A program made the position numbers and the translations under genes. The notes beneath the pieces are model-generated. The model was not told the origin of the DNA and ran no database searches. It saw only the letters and a program-made list of their open reading frames with translations. From the NCBI GenBank assembly GCA_944376015.1, contig CALWBH010000106.1, positions 1 to 33,299 on the forward strand: DNA of 33,299 bases, in the 5' to 3' direction. The DNA is from an uncultured Clostridia bacterium. GTDB taxonomy: Bacteria; Bacillota; Clostridia; Christensenellales; Pumilibacteraceae. Each line of letters starts with the position of its first letter. Within the stretch, counting starts at the first letter, position 1. Of the stretch, positions 16,384-23,951 are shown piece by piece.

Positions 16384-16618
16384 ACAAATATATTTCTCGG
16401 AACCGACGGACAAATAGAAGGGAAGAAGGCAGACGGAAAAGAGAGCGTTTTCCAGGCTGAAAGAAACGCACGTATGCGCCCGACGAAACCACCGACGGGA
16501 GAACGTTTGCACTACGAATGTGCATAAATAAGGCATGGCAATTAATCGCCATGCGAATTAAGGTGGAACAACGGTCTTAACAATCGTCCTTAGGCTTTTT
16601 TGTCTAAGGATTTTTTTT
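16384..16618 (+). promoter_or_regulatory. T-box leader specific for tRNA-Thr
   Basis: A second transcription-attenuation T-box. The antiterminator has helix TTAAGG/CCTTAG (16558-16563 with 16588-16593), a 7-base bulge TGGAACA (16564-16570) and helix ACG/CGT (16571-16573 with 16585-16587). The specifier is best read as ACC (Thr) at 16488-16490, followed by A. Two hairpins lie between: TGCAC/GTGCA (16508-16524) and GCATGGC/GCCATGC (16533-16554, the usual stem III position). TGGA predicts a tRNA-Thr 3' end of TCCA. The bulge reads TGGAACA rather than the usual TGGNACC. Uncharged tRNA-Thr should raise thrS expression. Confidence 0.92.
16587..16618 (+). terminator. attenuator terminator of the thrS T-box
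   Basis: A 9-bp stem (16587-16595 with 16602-16610, one G-T pair) with a T6 loop is followed by eight Ts. The left arm is shared with the antiterminator. Confidence 0.9.
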
Positions 16619-16678
16619 AACCAATAATTGTAATTAACGTCATGCAAAATATTCGCGGCGTAAAATAAAAGTATATTA

Positions 16679-16715
16679 ATCGGTTCGTTTTATCGGTATA
16701 ACCGCGCGAATCGAT
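16679..16715 (+). other. hairpin between the T-box terminator and the thrS ribosome binding site
   Basis: Outer arms of nine pairs (16679-16687 with 16707-16715, one G-T) enclose an inner CGGT/ACCG hairpin. The structure ends one base before the GGAGG of thrS. It could tune translation start or protect the processed mRNA end; no function is shown by sequence alone. Confidence 0.45.
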
Positions 16716-16725
16716 CGGAGGAAAA

Positions 16726-18666
16726 ATGTTAGTAACGCTTAAAGACGGTTCGTCAATGGAAGTTGAAAAAGGCGAAAAGATCATCGACATTGCAAAACGC
16801 ATAAGCGAAGGTCTCGCGCGTAACGCGCTCATTGCGAAAATGGACGGAAAACCGGTGGATCTCACGGCAACCGTTGAAGCCGACTGCACTCTCGAAATAC
16901 TCACTTTTAAAGACGAGGAAGGCAAAAACGCTTACAGACACACCTGCTCGCACATTCTTGCGCAAGCGGTAAAGAATCTCTATCCCGACGTAAAACTTGC
17001 CATTGGTCCCGCCATAAAGACCGGATTTTATTATGATTTCGACTTCTCGACGCCGATAACCATGGACGATCTTCCGCGTATCGAAAAAGAAATGGAAGCT
17101 ATAATCAAAGCCGACTTTCCGATCATTCGCACACAGGTTACGCGAAAACAGGCGGTTACGCGCATGCGCGGTTTTGACGAAATTTACAAATTGCAGCTCA
17201 TAGAAGATCTTCCGCGCGGCAGCGAGATATCGCTTTATTCCCAAGGTAATTTTGTGGATCTTTGCAGCGGACCGCATCTTATGAGCACCGGTAAAGTCAA
17301 GTGCTTCAAACTGACTCAAATTACGGGCGCATATTGGCGCGGCAACGAACAAAATAAAATGCTTACCAGGATATACGGCACGGCGTTTGAAAAGAAATCG
17401 GAGCTTACGGATTATCTGACCGCGCTCGAAGAAGCAAAGAAGCGCGACCACAATAAGCTCGGCAGAGAGCTCGGAATCTTCATGACCGACGAACTCATAG
17501 GACAGGGTCTGCCTTTGCTTATGCCGAACGGCGCGAAACTTTTTCAGATACTTCAAAGATTTGTCGAGGACGAAGAAGAAAAGCGCGGGTACATGCTTAC
17601 AAAAACGCCTTATATGGCAAAGAGCGATCTTTACAAGATTTCGGGGCACTGGGATCATTATAAAGAGGGAATGTTCGTTCTCGGCGATGAAAACATGGAC
17701 GATGAAGTCATTGCGCTCCGTCCGATGACCTGTCCCTTCCAATATTTAATATATAAAAACGGTATCAAGAGTTACCGCGATCTTCCTTGCAGATACAACG
17801 AAACTTCCACTCTTTTCCGCAACGAAGCGAGCGGCGAAATGCACGGGCTTACGAGAGTGCGTCAGTTTACTTTATCCGAAGCGCATATAATTTGCACCCC
17901 CGAGCAAGTGGAGCAGGAATTTAAAGGCGTGTTCGACCTTATACTGTATATGGAAAAATGTCTTGGAATTTCCGACGATATTTATTTCCGTTTCTCCAAG
18001 TGGGATCCTAAGAAAAAAACTAAGTATATAAACAATCCCAAAGCCTGGAACGACACGCAAGCTCTTATGAAAAAGATCTTGGACGATCTCGGAATAAACT
18101 ATGTCGAAGCAGAAGGCGAAGCGGCGTTCTACGGTCCCAAACTCGATCTGCAAGCGCGCAACGTTTGGGGTAAAGAAGATACCATAATTACCATTCAGAT
18201 AGACTTTGCGGCGGCGGAGAGATTCGATATGACGTACGTGGCGGAAGACGGCACGAAAAAACGCCCGATGATAATCCACCGTTCATCGATAGGAAGCTAC
18301 GAACGCACCATAGCAATGCTTATCGAAAAATACGCAGGCGCATTCCCGGTATGGATGGCGCCCACGCAGGTCAAAATTCTTGCGCTTACCGACAGGACGG
18401 CGGAAGCTTGTAAAAAAGTGGCGGAAGAGCTTAAAGCGGTCGGTATTCGCGCCGTTACGGACACGCGCAACGAAAAGATCGGATTCAAGATCAGAGAAGC
18501 GCAATTGGAAAAAATACCTTATATGCTTATAATAGGCGACAGAGAAGCGGAAGAAAACAAAGTTTCCGTCCGTGCAAGAAAGCTTGGCGATCTCGGCACG
18601 ATGAGTCTCGACGATTTCCTTAAACGTATAAAAGAAGAAGCAGCCACTTTCTATCTCGGGAATTAA
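16726..18666 (+). CDS. thrS: threonine--tRNA ligase
   Basis: The class II synthetase for tRNA-Thr, 646 residues, full length. Domains in order: TGS (1-60), the second additional editing domain with HTCSH (H72, H76) and DLCSGPH near residue 182, the catalytic core (about 240-530) and the C-terminal anticodon-binding domain (about 540-646). The zinc ligands are present: Cys in RPMTCP near residue 335, His in GEMHGLTRVRQFT (motif 2) and His in IIHRSSIGSYER (motif 3). MTCPFQ replaces the MNCPGH of E. coli ThrS, which I recall as typical of one clostridial subgroup. GGAGGAAAA precedes the ATG. No clear terminator follows, so the transcript may run into the infC leader, where the attenuator could stop it. 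Confidence 0.97.
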   Translation: MLVTLKDGSSMEVEKGEKIIDIAKRISEGLARNALIAKMDGKPVDLTATVEADCTLEILTFKDEEGKNAYRHTCSHILAQAVKNLYPDVKLAIGPAIKTGFYYDFDFSTPITMDDLPRIEKEMEAIIKADFPIIRTQVTRKQAVTRMRGFDEIYKLQLIEDLPRGSEISLYSQGNFVDLCSGPHLMSTGKVKCFKLTQITGAYWRGNEQNKMLTRIYGTAFEKKSELTDYLTALEEAKKRDHNKLGRELGIFMTDELIGQGLPLLMPNGAKLFQILQRFVEDEEEKRGYMLTKTPYMAKSDLYKISGHWDHYKEGMFVLGDENMDDEVIALRPMTCPFQYLIYKNGIKSYRDLPCRYNETSTLFRNEASGEMHGLTRVRQFTLSEAHIICTPEQVEQEFKGVFDLILYMEKCLGISDDIYFRFSKWDPKKKTKYINNPKAWNDTQALMKKILDDLGINYVEAEGEAAFYGPKLDLQARNVWGKEDTIITIQIDFAAAERFDMTYVAEDGTKKRPMIIHRSSIGSYERTIAMLIEKYAGAFPVWMAPTQVKILALTDRTAEACKKVAEELKAVGIRAVTDTRNEKIGFKIREAQLEKIPYMLIIGDREAEENKVSVRARKLGDLGTMSLDDFLKRIKEEAATFYLGN

Positions 18667-18732
18667 ATGACGACCGAAACGACGGAGCGCGATAAAAATT
18701 ACGTTAACGTTTAAAAATCCTATTAAAAATCG

Positions 18733-18761
18733 TTGACAAACTTAAAATTTAAGCATATAAT
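18733..18761 (+). promoter_or_regulatory. perfect-consensus sigma-A promoter of infC-rpmI-rplT
   Basis: TTGACA (18733-18738), exactly 17 bases, then TATAAT (18756-18761). All twelve consensus positions match, as expected for a ribosomal protein operon limited by attenuation downstream. The predicted start is near 18768. The 66 bases between thrS and this promoter hold only the palindrome ACGTTAACGT (18701-18710). Confidence 0.9.
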
Positions 18762-18767
18762 ATTTGC

Positions 18768-18894
18768 GTAGAAAGCAGATTTTATCTCACCGTTCGGGCA
18801 TGCTCGGAACGGTACGCAAAATTTATATAGCAATGTATATTTTTGTTATGAGCGTGAAATCTGTTTTCACGCTCATTCTTTTTCGGAGGGAACC
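18768..18894 (+). promoter_or_regulatory. L20-type autoregulatory leader of infC
   Basis: The leader holds a hairpin ACCGTTC/GAACGGT (18789-18795 with 18807-18813) and a terminator at 18849-18883. An 11-bp alternative helix pairs 18772-18782 with 18857-18867; it takes the 3' part of the terminator's left arm and so is an antiterminator. In Bacillus, ribosomal protein L20 binds such a leader and favours termination, which fits L20 being encoded two genes downstream. The L20-binding motif itself was not identified with confidence. Confidence 0.8.
18849..18883 (+). terminator. attenuator terminator in the infC leader
   Basis: An 11-bp stem (18849-18859 with 18865-18875) with a 5-base loop, followed by TTCTTTTT. 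It sits two bases before the infC ribosome binding site, so readthrough is needed for expression of the operon. Confidence 0.9.
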
Positions 18895-19413
18895 ATTATA
18901 AACAAGCAGCCCGAAGTGGAAATCAATCAGAAAATCCGTGACCGTGAAATACGGCTTATCGGAGCGAGCGGCGAACAACTCGGCATTATGAGCGCCGACG
19001 AAGCAAATAAAATTGCCGACGAACAGAATCTCGATCTCGTCAAGATCAGTCCGCAGGCAAAGCCGCCCGTATGCAAGCTGATGGATTACAGCAAGTACAA
19101 ATTCGAGAAATCGAAGAAAGAAAAGGAAGCCAAGAAAAACCAAAAACAGAGCGAGCTTAAAAAGATTTGGCTTTCAATGACCATCGATCGTCACGATCTC
19201 GAAACCAAAGCGCGCGCGGCGGCTAAATTCTGCTCCGGCGGCAGCAAGGTCGAAGTTTCTATAAGAATGAAAGGACGTCAGCAGGCACATTCAAAGCTCG
19301 GCGTCGAAGTTATGCACGACTTTTTCAGTATAATCGAGGATGTATGCGTTATCGAAAAACCGCCCGTTACGGAAGGACGCAACATACTCATGATACTGGC
19401 ACCTAAAAAATAA
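18895..19413 (+). CDS. infC: translation initiation factor IF-3, ATT start
   Basis: IF3 binds the 30S subunit, keeps subunits apart and checks the start codon. The 172-residue frame shows the N-domain ([40 protein letters not shown]), a lysine-rich linker and the C-domain ([44 protein letters not shown]). No ATG, GTG or TTG stands at a proper distance from GGAGGG (18885-18890). The first in-frame GTG (18916) is 25 bases past it and would remove conserved sequence. ATT at 18895 gives [12 protein letters not shown], matching the usual N-terminus; the next codon, ATA at 18898, is a less likely alternative. A non-standard start is the known device by which IF3 limits its own synthesis in E. coli. 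Confidence 0.93.
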   Translation: MINKQPEVEINQKIRDREIRLIGASGEQLGIMSADEANKIADEQNLDLVKISPQAKPPVCKLMDYSKYKFEKSKKEKEAKKNQKQSELKKIWLSMTIDRHDLETKARAAAKFCSGGSKVEVSIRMKGRQQAHSKLGVEVMHDFFSIIEDVCVIEKPPVTEGRNILMILAPKK

Positions 19414-19436
19414 GTTTACGGAGGAATATATACGTT

Positions 19437-19640
19437 ATGCCTAAAATGAAGAGCCACAGCGGCGCGAAGAAGCGTTTTCGCGTCAGCAAGTCCGGCAAAG
19501 TAAAACGCAATTATCAGAATAAAAATCATATTCTGACCAAGAAAGACAGCAAAAGAAAGATGAAGCTCCGCCAGGGCGCATACCTTGCTTCCGCTCAGGA
19601 GTCAAAGACCGTTAAATCTATGCTGCAGGGCAGGAGGTAA
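19437..19640 (+). CDS. rpmI: 50S ribosomal protein L35
   Basis: A 67-residue, highly basic protein with the L35 pattern [20 protein letters not shown] at the N-terminus and a later [12 protein letters not shown]. It is a late-assembling protein of the large subunit. GGAGG lies about 12 bases before the ATG. The order infC-rpmI-rplT is the conserved bacterial arrangement, and L35 should share the L20-dependent attenuation. Confidence 0.97.
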   Translation: MPKMKSHSGAKKRFRVSKSGKVKRNYQNKNHILTKKDSKRKMKLRQGAYLASAQESKTVKSMLQGRR

Positions 19641-19646
19641 TGCATT

Positions 19647-19997
19647 ATGAGAATCAAAAGAAGCGTAAACGCACTTAAAAAACGCAGAAAAATATTCAGA
19701 CTCGCAAAAGGCTATTTCGGTTCCAAATCGCGTTCTTACAGGATCGCGCGCGAAGCCGTTATGAAGTCGCAGATGTACGCGTTCATCGGACGCCGCCGCA
19801 AGAAGAGAGATTTCCGCAGACTTTGGATCGCCAGAATCAACGCTGCCGCTCGTCTTAACGGTTTGTCGTACAGCAAGTTTATGCATGGTCTTAAAGCATG
19901 CGGCATAGAACTTAACAGAAAGGTTCTTGCCGATATCGCGGTCACCGATGCCGCGACGTTTGCACAGCTTGCGGAAAAGGCCAAAGCTGCAAAGTAA
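19647..19997 (+). CDS. rplT: 50S ribosomal protein L20
   Basis: A 116-residue basic protein, standard length for L20. [33 protein letters not shown] and [20 protein letters not shown] are diagnostic. It binds 23S rRNA early in 50S assembly and, in Gram-positive bacteria, represses its own operon through the infC leader. Only six bases separate it from rpmI; its ribosome binding site (AGGAGG) overlaps the rpmI stop. A terminator follows. Confidence 0.97.
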   Translation: MRIKRSVNALKKRRKIFRLAKGYFGSKSRSYRIAREAVMKSQMYAFIGRRRKKRDFRRLWIARINAAARLNGLSYSKFMHGLKACGIELNRKVLADIAVTDAATFAQLAEKAKAAK

Positions 19998-20001
19998 ATT
20001 A

Positions 20002-20031
20002 AAAAACAGAAGTCGCAAGGCTTCTGTTTTT
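20002..20031 (+). terminator. rho-independent terminator after rplT
   Basis: CAGAAGTC and GGCTTCTG pair around a GCAA tetraloop (20007-20026, one T-G pair), flanked by a run of As before and five Ts after. It ends the infC operon. The following 73 bases to the next gene hold no promoter I would defend. Confidence 0.85.
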
Positions 20032-20104
20032 GGTATAACAAACGAACGGGATTTTCTCGCCATAACGGGATTTCCGTTTATGAAAAATAAGAGTGTATCT
20101 GCAA

Positions 20105-20848
20105 ATGGTGATCGTTTCGAAAGAAAACAAAACGGCAAAACTAATCGCAAGTCTTTCCGCAAAAAAATACCGTGACGAAACGGGTCTCTTCGTTGCGGAA
20201 GGATTGCGTACGGTAAACGATATACTCGATTATGCTCCCGATCTCGTACAAGCTTTGATAACGGACGAAAAGCATGCCGAGAAATATAAAGGCGCAACCG
20301 TTTTTTCGGATAATCTCATGCGCTATGTATCCGAGACCCAAAATTCTCAAGGCGTGATAGCGGTATTACGCAAGCCCCGTTGCGACGCTTATACTTCGTC
20401 GAAAGCATTGTTTCTGGACGGTATACGCGATCCCGGAAATCTCGGCACGCTCATTCGTACCGCATGCGCGGCGGGATTCAACGACGTTTATCTTTCCGAT
20501 TGCGCCGACGAATTTTCAGGCAAAGTCGTCCGAAGCACAATGTCGGCAATCGTAAAGGTTAATATCATTCATGCCGACGTATCTGTCGCGACGGAACTTA
20601 AAAAACGCGGGTATATGCTAATCGGCGCGGATATGAACGGTCAAAACGTTTACGGTTATTCGTCCGATTCGGAAAAGCTTTGCGTCGTTATAGGCGGTGA
20701 AGCAAACGGAATATCGCAAAGCATACGCGAGCTTTGCGACAAAATACTTTCTATCCCGATGACGGGGAACATAGAATCGCTTAACGCCGCAGTAAGCGGA
20801 GCGATAATGATGTACCTGCTCAATCGTGATAACTATCGAAAAAATTAA
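20105..20848 (+). CDS. TrmH/SpoU family RNA 2'-O-methyltransferase
   Basis: A 247-residue SPOUT-class methyltransferase. An N-terminal substrate-binding domain ([21 protein letters not shown]) precedes the knotted catalytic domain. Its motifs are [22 protein letters not shown] (motif 1 type, with the Asn-Arg pair), [11 protein letters not shown] (motif 2) and [18 protein letters not shown] (motif 3). It should methylate a ribose in rRNA (or tRNA) using S-adenosylmethionine; the target base is not deducible. ATG at 20105 gives the usual N-terminus, [14 protein letters not shown], though no strong ribosome binding site is present. An in-frame GTG at 20093 is an alternative. A TrmH gene next to rplT is frequent in Bacillota. 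yebC follows after 16 bases. Confidence 0.9.
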   Translation: MVIVSKENKTAKLIASLSAKKYRDETGLFVAEGLRTVNDILDYAPDLVQALITDEKHAEKYKGATVFSDNLMRYVSETQNSQGVIAVLRKPRCDAYTSSKALFLDGIRDPGNLGTLIRTACAAGFNDVYLSDCADEFSGKVVRSTMSAIVKVNIIHADVSVATELKKRGYMLIGADMNGQNVYGYSSDSEKLCVVIGGEANGISQSIRELCDKILSIPMTGNIESLNAAVSGAIMMYLLNRDNYRKN

Positions 20849-20864
20849 AATAAGGAGATATATT

Positions 20865-21599
20865 ATGTCAGGACATTCTAAGTGGCACAACATACAGCAG
20901 GCGAAAGGTAAAGCGGACGCGGCAAGAGGTAAAATCTTTACCAAAATAGGCAGAGAAATAGCCGTTGCGGTAAAAGCAGGGGGTGCCGACCCCAACTCTA
21001 ACGCCGCTCTCCGAGCCGTTATAGATAAAGCAAAAGCAAACAATATGCCCAAGGACAATATTACCAGAAGCATTCAGAAGGCGAACGGCGAGCTCGGAAA
21101 CATCAACTACGAGAGCATAGTTTACGAAGGTTACGGCACAAACGGAGTAGCAGTAATAGTAGAAGCGCTTACCGATAATAAAAACCGCACGGGCGGTGAA
21201 GTCAGACACATCTTCGACAAAGCCGGCGGAAGTCTCGGCACGTCGGGATGCGTTTCGTATATGTTCGATACCAAAGGCGTTATAGAAATCGAGAAAAAAG
21301 CCGGTATGGACGACGACGAAATGATGATGATCGCGCTTGACGCAGGTGCGGACGACTTCAACGTAGACGGCGATTATTACGAAATACTTACAAGCGCAAA
21401 TCAGTTCGCCGCAGTACGGGACGCACTCGTAGCCGCGGGGCTCGAATATGCCTCTGCCGAAATAGAACGCATACCGAGCAATACCGTATGGCTTGAAAAC
21501 GAGGACAGGGACAAACTGCTTAAAATGCTTGACGCGTTCGAGGATAACGACGACGTTCAAAACGTCTATCACAATGCGGAGTACAACGAGGAGGAATAA
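20865..21599 (+). CDS. yebC: YebC/PmpR family (TACO1-like) protein
   Basis: A 244-residue protein with the family's invariant start [20 protein letters not shown], then [23 protein letters not shown] and a central [19 protein letters not shown]. Members have been described as transcriptional regulators and, more recently, as factors that help ribosomes through proline-rich or other difficult sequences. The start at 20865 lies seven bases after AAGGAG; an upstream in-frame start at 20826, inside the previous gene, is rejected. The family is conserved in most bacteria and fits the translation-related neighbourhood. proA follows after three bases. Confidence 0.95.
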   Translation: MSGHSKWHNIQQAKGKADAARGKIFTKIGREIAVAVKAGGADPNSNAALRAVIDKAKANNMPKDNITRSIQKANGELGNINYESIVYEGYGTNGVAVIVEALTDNKNRTGGEVRHIFDKAGGSLGTSGCVSYMFDTKGVIEIEKKAGMDDDEMMMIALDAGADDFNVDGDYYEILTSANQFAAVRDALVAAGLEYASAEIERIPSNTVWLENEDRDKLLKMLDAFEDNDDVQNVYHNAEYNEEE

Positions 21600-21602
21600 A
21601 TA

Positions 21603-22853
21603 ATGACGGTACGCGAAACATGTAAGCTTGCAAAAGATCATGTCGCTTATCCTGCGCTTCTCACTCCAGAAGAAAAAAACAGGATACTCGATATCATGGC
21701 TTCCGCTCTCATAAAAAATTCTGCAAGCATAATCGCCGCAAATAAGACCGACATCGAAAACGGTAAAGATCTTCCCGCATATCTTATCGACAGACTTCGT
21801 CTCACGGAAGACAGAATCAAGGGGATAGCGGAAGGCATTACTCAGCTCATCGCGCTCGAAGATCCTACGGATAAAGTGGTCGCAAGCTGGACAAATCACG
21901 CCGGTCTTAAAATAGAACGCGTAACGGTGCCGCTCGGCGTTATAGGAATAATCTACGAAGCAAGACCGAATGTTACGTGCGACGTTATAGCGCTTTGCGT
22001 TAAAACGGGCAACGCTGTCGTTCTCAGGGGCAGCAAAGACGCGTTCCTGACAAATTCGGAGCTGGTAAGGGTTATCAAGCAGGCGCTTAATGACGGCGGA
22101 TTCGAATCGGAATTCATCCAGCTCATAGAGGATACCACGCGTAAAGGCGCGGAAGATTTTATGCATGCCGACGAGTATGTCGACGTCCTGATTCCGCGCG
22201 GTTCCGCAAATCTCATACAAACGACAAAAAAGAACGCAACCATGCCTGTCATAGAAACCGGAGCCGGAAACTGCCACATATACATAGAAAAGACTGCGGA
22301 CATCCAGATAGCGCTCGATATACTTCTTAACGGTAAACTCCAACGACCCGGCGTTTGCAACGCGCTCGAAAGCATACTTATCGATAAAGCCGCGGCAGAT
22401 AGCATGCTTCCCGTATTGCTTAAAGCGCTCTCGGACAACAAGGTCGTAATACACGGTTGCAACGATACGGTCAAAATTTGCAACGCCGCGGGAATACCCG
22501 TCGTAGCCGCTACCGAAGAAGATTACGGAAAAGAATATCTCGGTTATGAGATTTCGTGCAAAACCGTAAGCGGAGTAGACGAAGCGATAAAGCATATAAA
22601 CAATTACAGCACGCACCACAGCGAAACAATTATAACAAGAGACGATTCGGCAGCGCAGAAATTTTTGCGTGAAATAGACAGCGCCGCAGTATACGTCAAT
22701 GCTTCAACGCGTTTTACCGACGGGTTCGAATTCGGGTTCGGTGCCGAACTCGGCATCAGCACGCAAAAATTGCACGCAAGGGGACCGCTTGGTCCCGAAC
22801 AGCTTACGAGCTTTAAGTATCGCGTCACGGGCAACGGACAGTGCCGTAAATAA
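21603..22853 (+). CDS. proA: glutamate-5-semialdehyde dehydrogenase (gamma-glutamyl phosphate reductase)
   Basis: Reduces gamma-glutamyl phosphate to glutamate semialdehyde with NADPH, the second step of proline synthesis. The 416-residue length is standard. Diagnostic segments are VPLGVIGIIYEARPNVTCDV, NAVVLRGSKDA, the catalytic Cys at about residue 252 in RPGVCNALE, and the C-terminal FGFGAELGISTQKLHARGP. GAGGAG at the end of yebC serves as its ribosome binding site. The usual partner proB (glutamate 5-kinase) is not in the window, so the pathway is split. The gene is followed after one base by the RadC-like gene. Confidence 0.96.
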   Translation: MTVRETCKLAKDHVAYPALLTPEEKNRILDIMASALIKNSASIIAANKTDIENGKDLPAYLIDRLRLTEDRIKGIAEGITQLIALEDPTDKVVASWTNHAGLKIERVTVPLGVIGIIYEARPNVTCDVIALCVKTGNAVVLRGSKDAFLTNSELVRVIKQALNDGGFESEFIQLIEDTTRKGAEDFMHADEYVDVLIPRGSANLIQTTKKNATMPVIETGAGNCHIYIEKTADIQIALDILLNGKLQRPGVCNALESILIDKAAADSMLPVLLKALSDNKVVIHGCNDTVKICNAAGIPVVAATEEDYGKEYLGYEISCKTVSGVDEAIKHINNYSTHHSETIITRDDSAAQKFLREIDSAAVYVNASTRFTDGFEFGFGAELGISTQKLHARGPLGPEQLTSFKYRVTGNGQCRK

Positions 22854-22854
22854 T

Positions 22855-23778
22855 ATGTCGGATAATAAAAAGAAAAATTATCACGAGGGGCATCGCAACA
22901 GAGTCAGAGCACGTATCGACGCGGATCCGGAAATGCAGACTTTCGCGCCGCACGAACTTTTGGAATTTATACTCTTTCATACCGTGCCGCGCAAAGACAC
23001 CAACGAACTCGCTCATTTACTGATCGATACCTTCGGTTCGTTTTCCGGCGTATTTGACGCTTCAATCGAAGAGCTTTCTGCCGTCAAGGGAATGACTGAA
23101 AATTCGGCGTATCTGATTAAATCGATAAATCCCGTTTCGCGCGCGTACGCTCTCGACAAACAACAGGGTCGCACGGTTCTGTCTAAGCTTTCGGATGTGC
23201 AGTCTTATTTCGGAAGCTATTTCGGCAACCGCAACGAAGAAAAGTTATACGCAATTTATATGGATATAAATTACCGAGTCATATCCGTCGTAAACGTAGG
23301 CAAGAACTCCGGCGCCGCAAGTATCGAGCTCGACGTCAAAAAATTGCAACAAACCGCAATAGCCACTAAAGCGTTGCACATAATCCTTATGCACAATCAC
23401 CCCGGCGATAATCTGTATCCGTCCGAAAGCGATATTATCACTACAAATCTCGCGATAGTTTTGCTGTATGCAGTTAAAGCCACGCTCGACGATCATATAA
23501 TTTTCGGTAGCAACGGAAGATATTTCAGTTTCTTCCGCAACGATATTATCAAAGTACTTATCGGCAATTGCACAAAATTTCTCTCGTTCGATATTTCCGG
23601 ACTTTATAAAAACAATAAAAAACTGAATTACGACAACAACGGATTATTGTTTAACGAAAGCGAGAACCGTTCTCTCGAAGCGTTTGTCAACTCGCTTTTT
23701 AAATCGAACGACGCAATGAAAGACAAGCTGGTCAAAACTCTCGAAAAAGCCAAAGATTCTTACGATAACAAAAATTGA
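22855..23778 (+). CDS. radC: RadC-family JAB1/MPN domain protein
   Basis: A 307-residue protein. The N-terminal helix-hairpin-helix-like part (HELLEFILFHTVPRKDTNELA, then GSFSGVFDASIEELSAVKGM) precedes a RadC-type MPN domain. The metal motif is complete: H180, H182, S190 and D193 (H-x-H-x7-S-x2-D), with a preceding Glu in NEEKLYAIYMD. RadC proteins are metal-dependent enzymes by fold, but their role is unsettled and a direct part in DNA repair is doubtful. Typical members have about 225-240 residues. Here roughly 70 extra C-terminal residues, polar and Asn/Lys-rich, follow the MPN domain. The ATG at 22855 is one base after the proA stop with little ribosome binding site, implying coupling. 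It is the last gene of the cluster. Confidence 0.88.
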   Translation: MSDNKKKNYHEGHRNRVRARIDADPEMQTFAPHELLEFILFHTVPRKDTNELAHLLIDTFGSFSGVFDASIEELSAVKGMTENSAYLIKSINPVSRAYALDKQQGRTVLSKLSDVQSYFGSYFGNRNEEKLYAIYMDINYRVISVVNVGKNSGAASIELDVKKLQQTAIATKALHIILMHNHPGDNLYPSESDIITTNLAIVLLYAVKATLDDHIIFGSNGRYFSFFRNDIIKVLIGNCTKFLSFDISGLYKNNKKLNYDNNGLLFNESENRSLEAFVNSLFKSNDAMKDKLVKTLEKAKDSYDNKN

Positions 23779-23801
23779 CGTTTATCGTAAGCATATGATT
23801 T
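23759..23801 (+). terminator. possible terminator overlapping the end of radC
   Basis: A perfect 10-bp inverted repeat (23759-23768 with 23782-23791) starts in the last codons of radC and encloses its stop. Six bases after the stem comes ATTTTT. The T-run is displaced and short, so termination is uncertain. Confidence 0.4.
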
Positions 23802-23892
23802 TTCACAAACGTATTGCGCGTTTCGGTGTTTAAAGTAAAAATACAACTTCTACATTTACATCGTTAAACGACAGTATTCGTTTTATCGACAT

Positions 23893-23930
23893 AAAAAATG
23901 ACGACGCTTTTTACGACGTCGCCATTTTAT
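23893..23930. terminator. bidirectional terminator between radC and argH
   Basis: AAAATG-A-CGACG (23895-23906) pairs with CGTCG-C-CATTTT (23917-23928), with one A-C mismatch and a 10-base loop. As and Ts flank both sides, so it can end the rightward radC transcript and the leftward argGH transcript. Within 23779-23951 I see no gene. Confidence 0.65.
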
Positions 23931-23951
23931 TTTATCTTTTGTACCAAAAAT

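Noticed and set aside
16753-17742. 329-codon minus-strand ORF opposite thrS
   Set aside because: Shadow frame; the thrS frame has all domains and catalytic motifs.
18701-18710. Palindrome ACGTTAACGT upstream of the infC promoter
   Set aside because: Ten A/T-rich bases without flanking symmetry or a known regulator; chance is likely.
18667-18714. 15-codon ORF starting directly after the thrS stop
   Set aside because: Very short, only polar residues, no similarity and no ribosome binding site of its own.
20868-22619. 583-codon minus-strand ORF opposite yebC and proA
   Set aside because: Its sequence is rich in Tyr, Phe, Arg and Cys as expected from a shadow frame, and both plus-strand genes are confidently identified.
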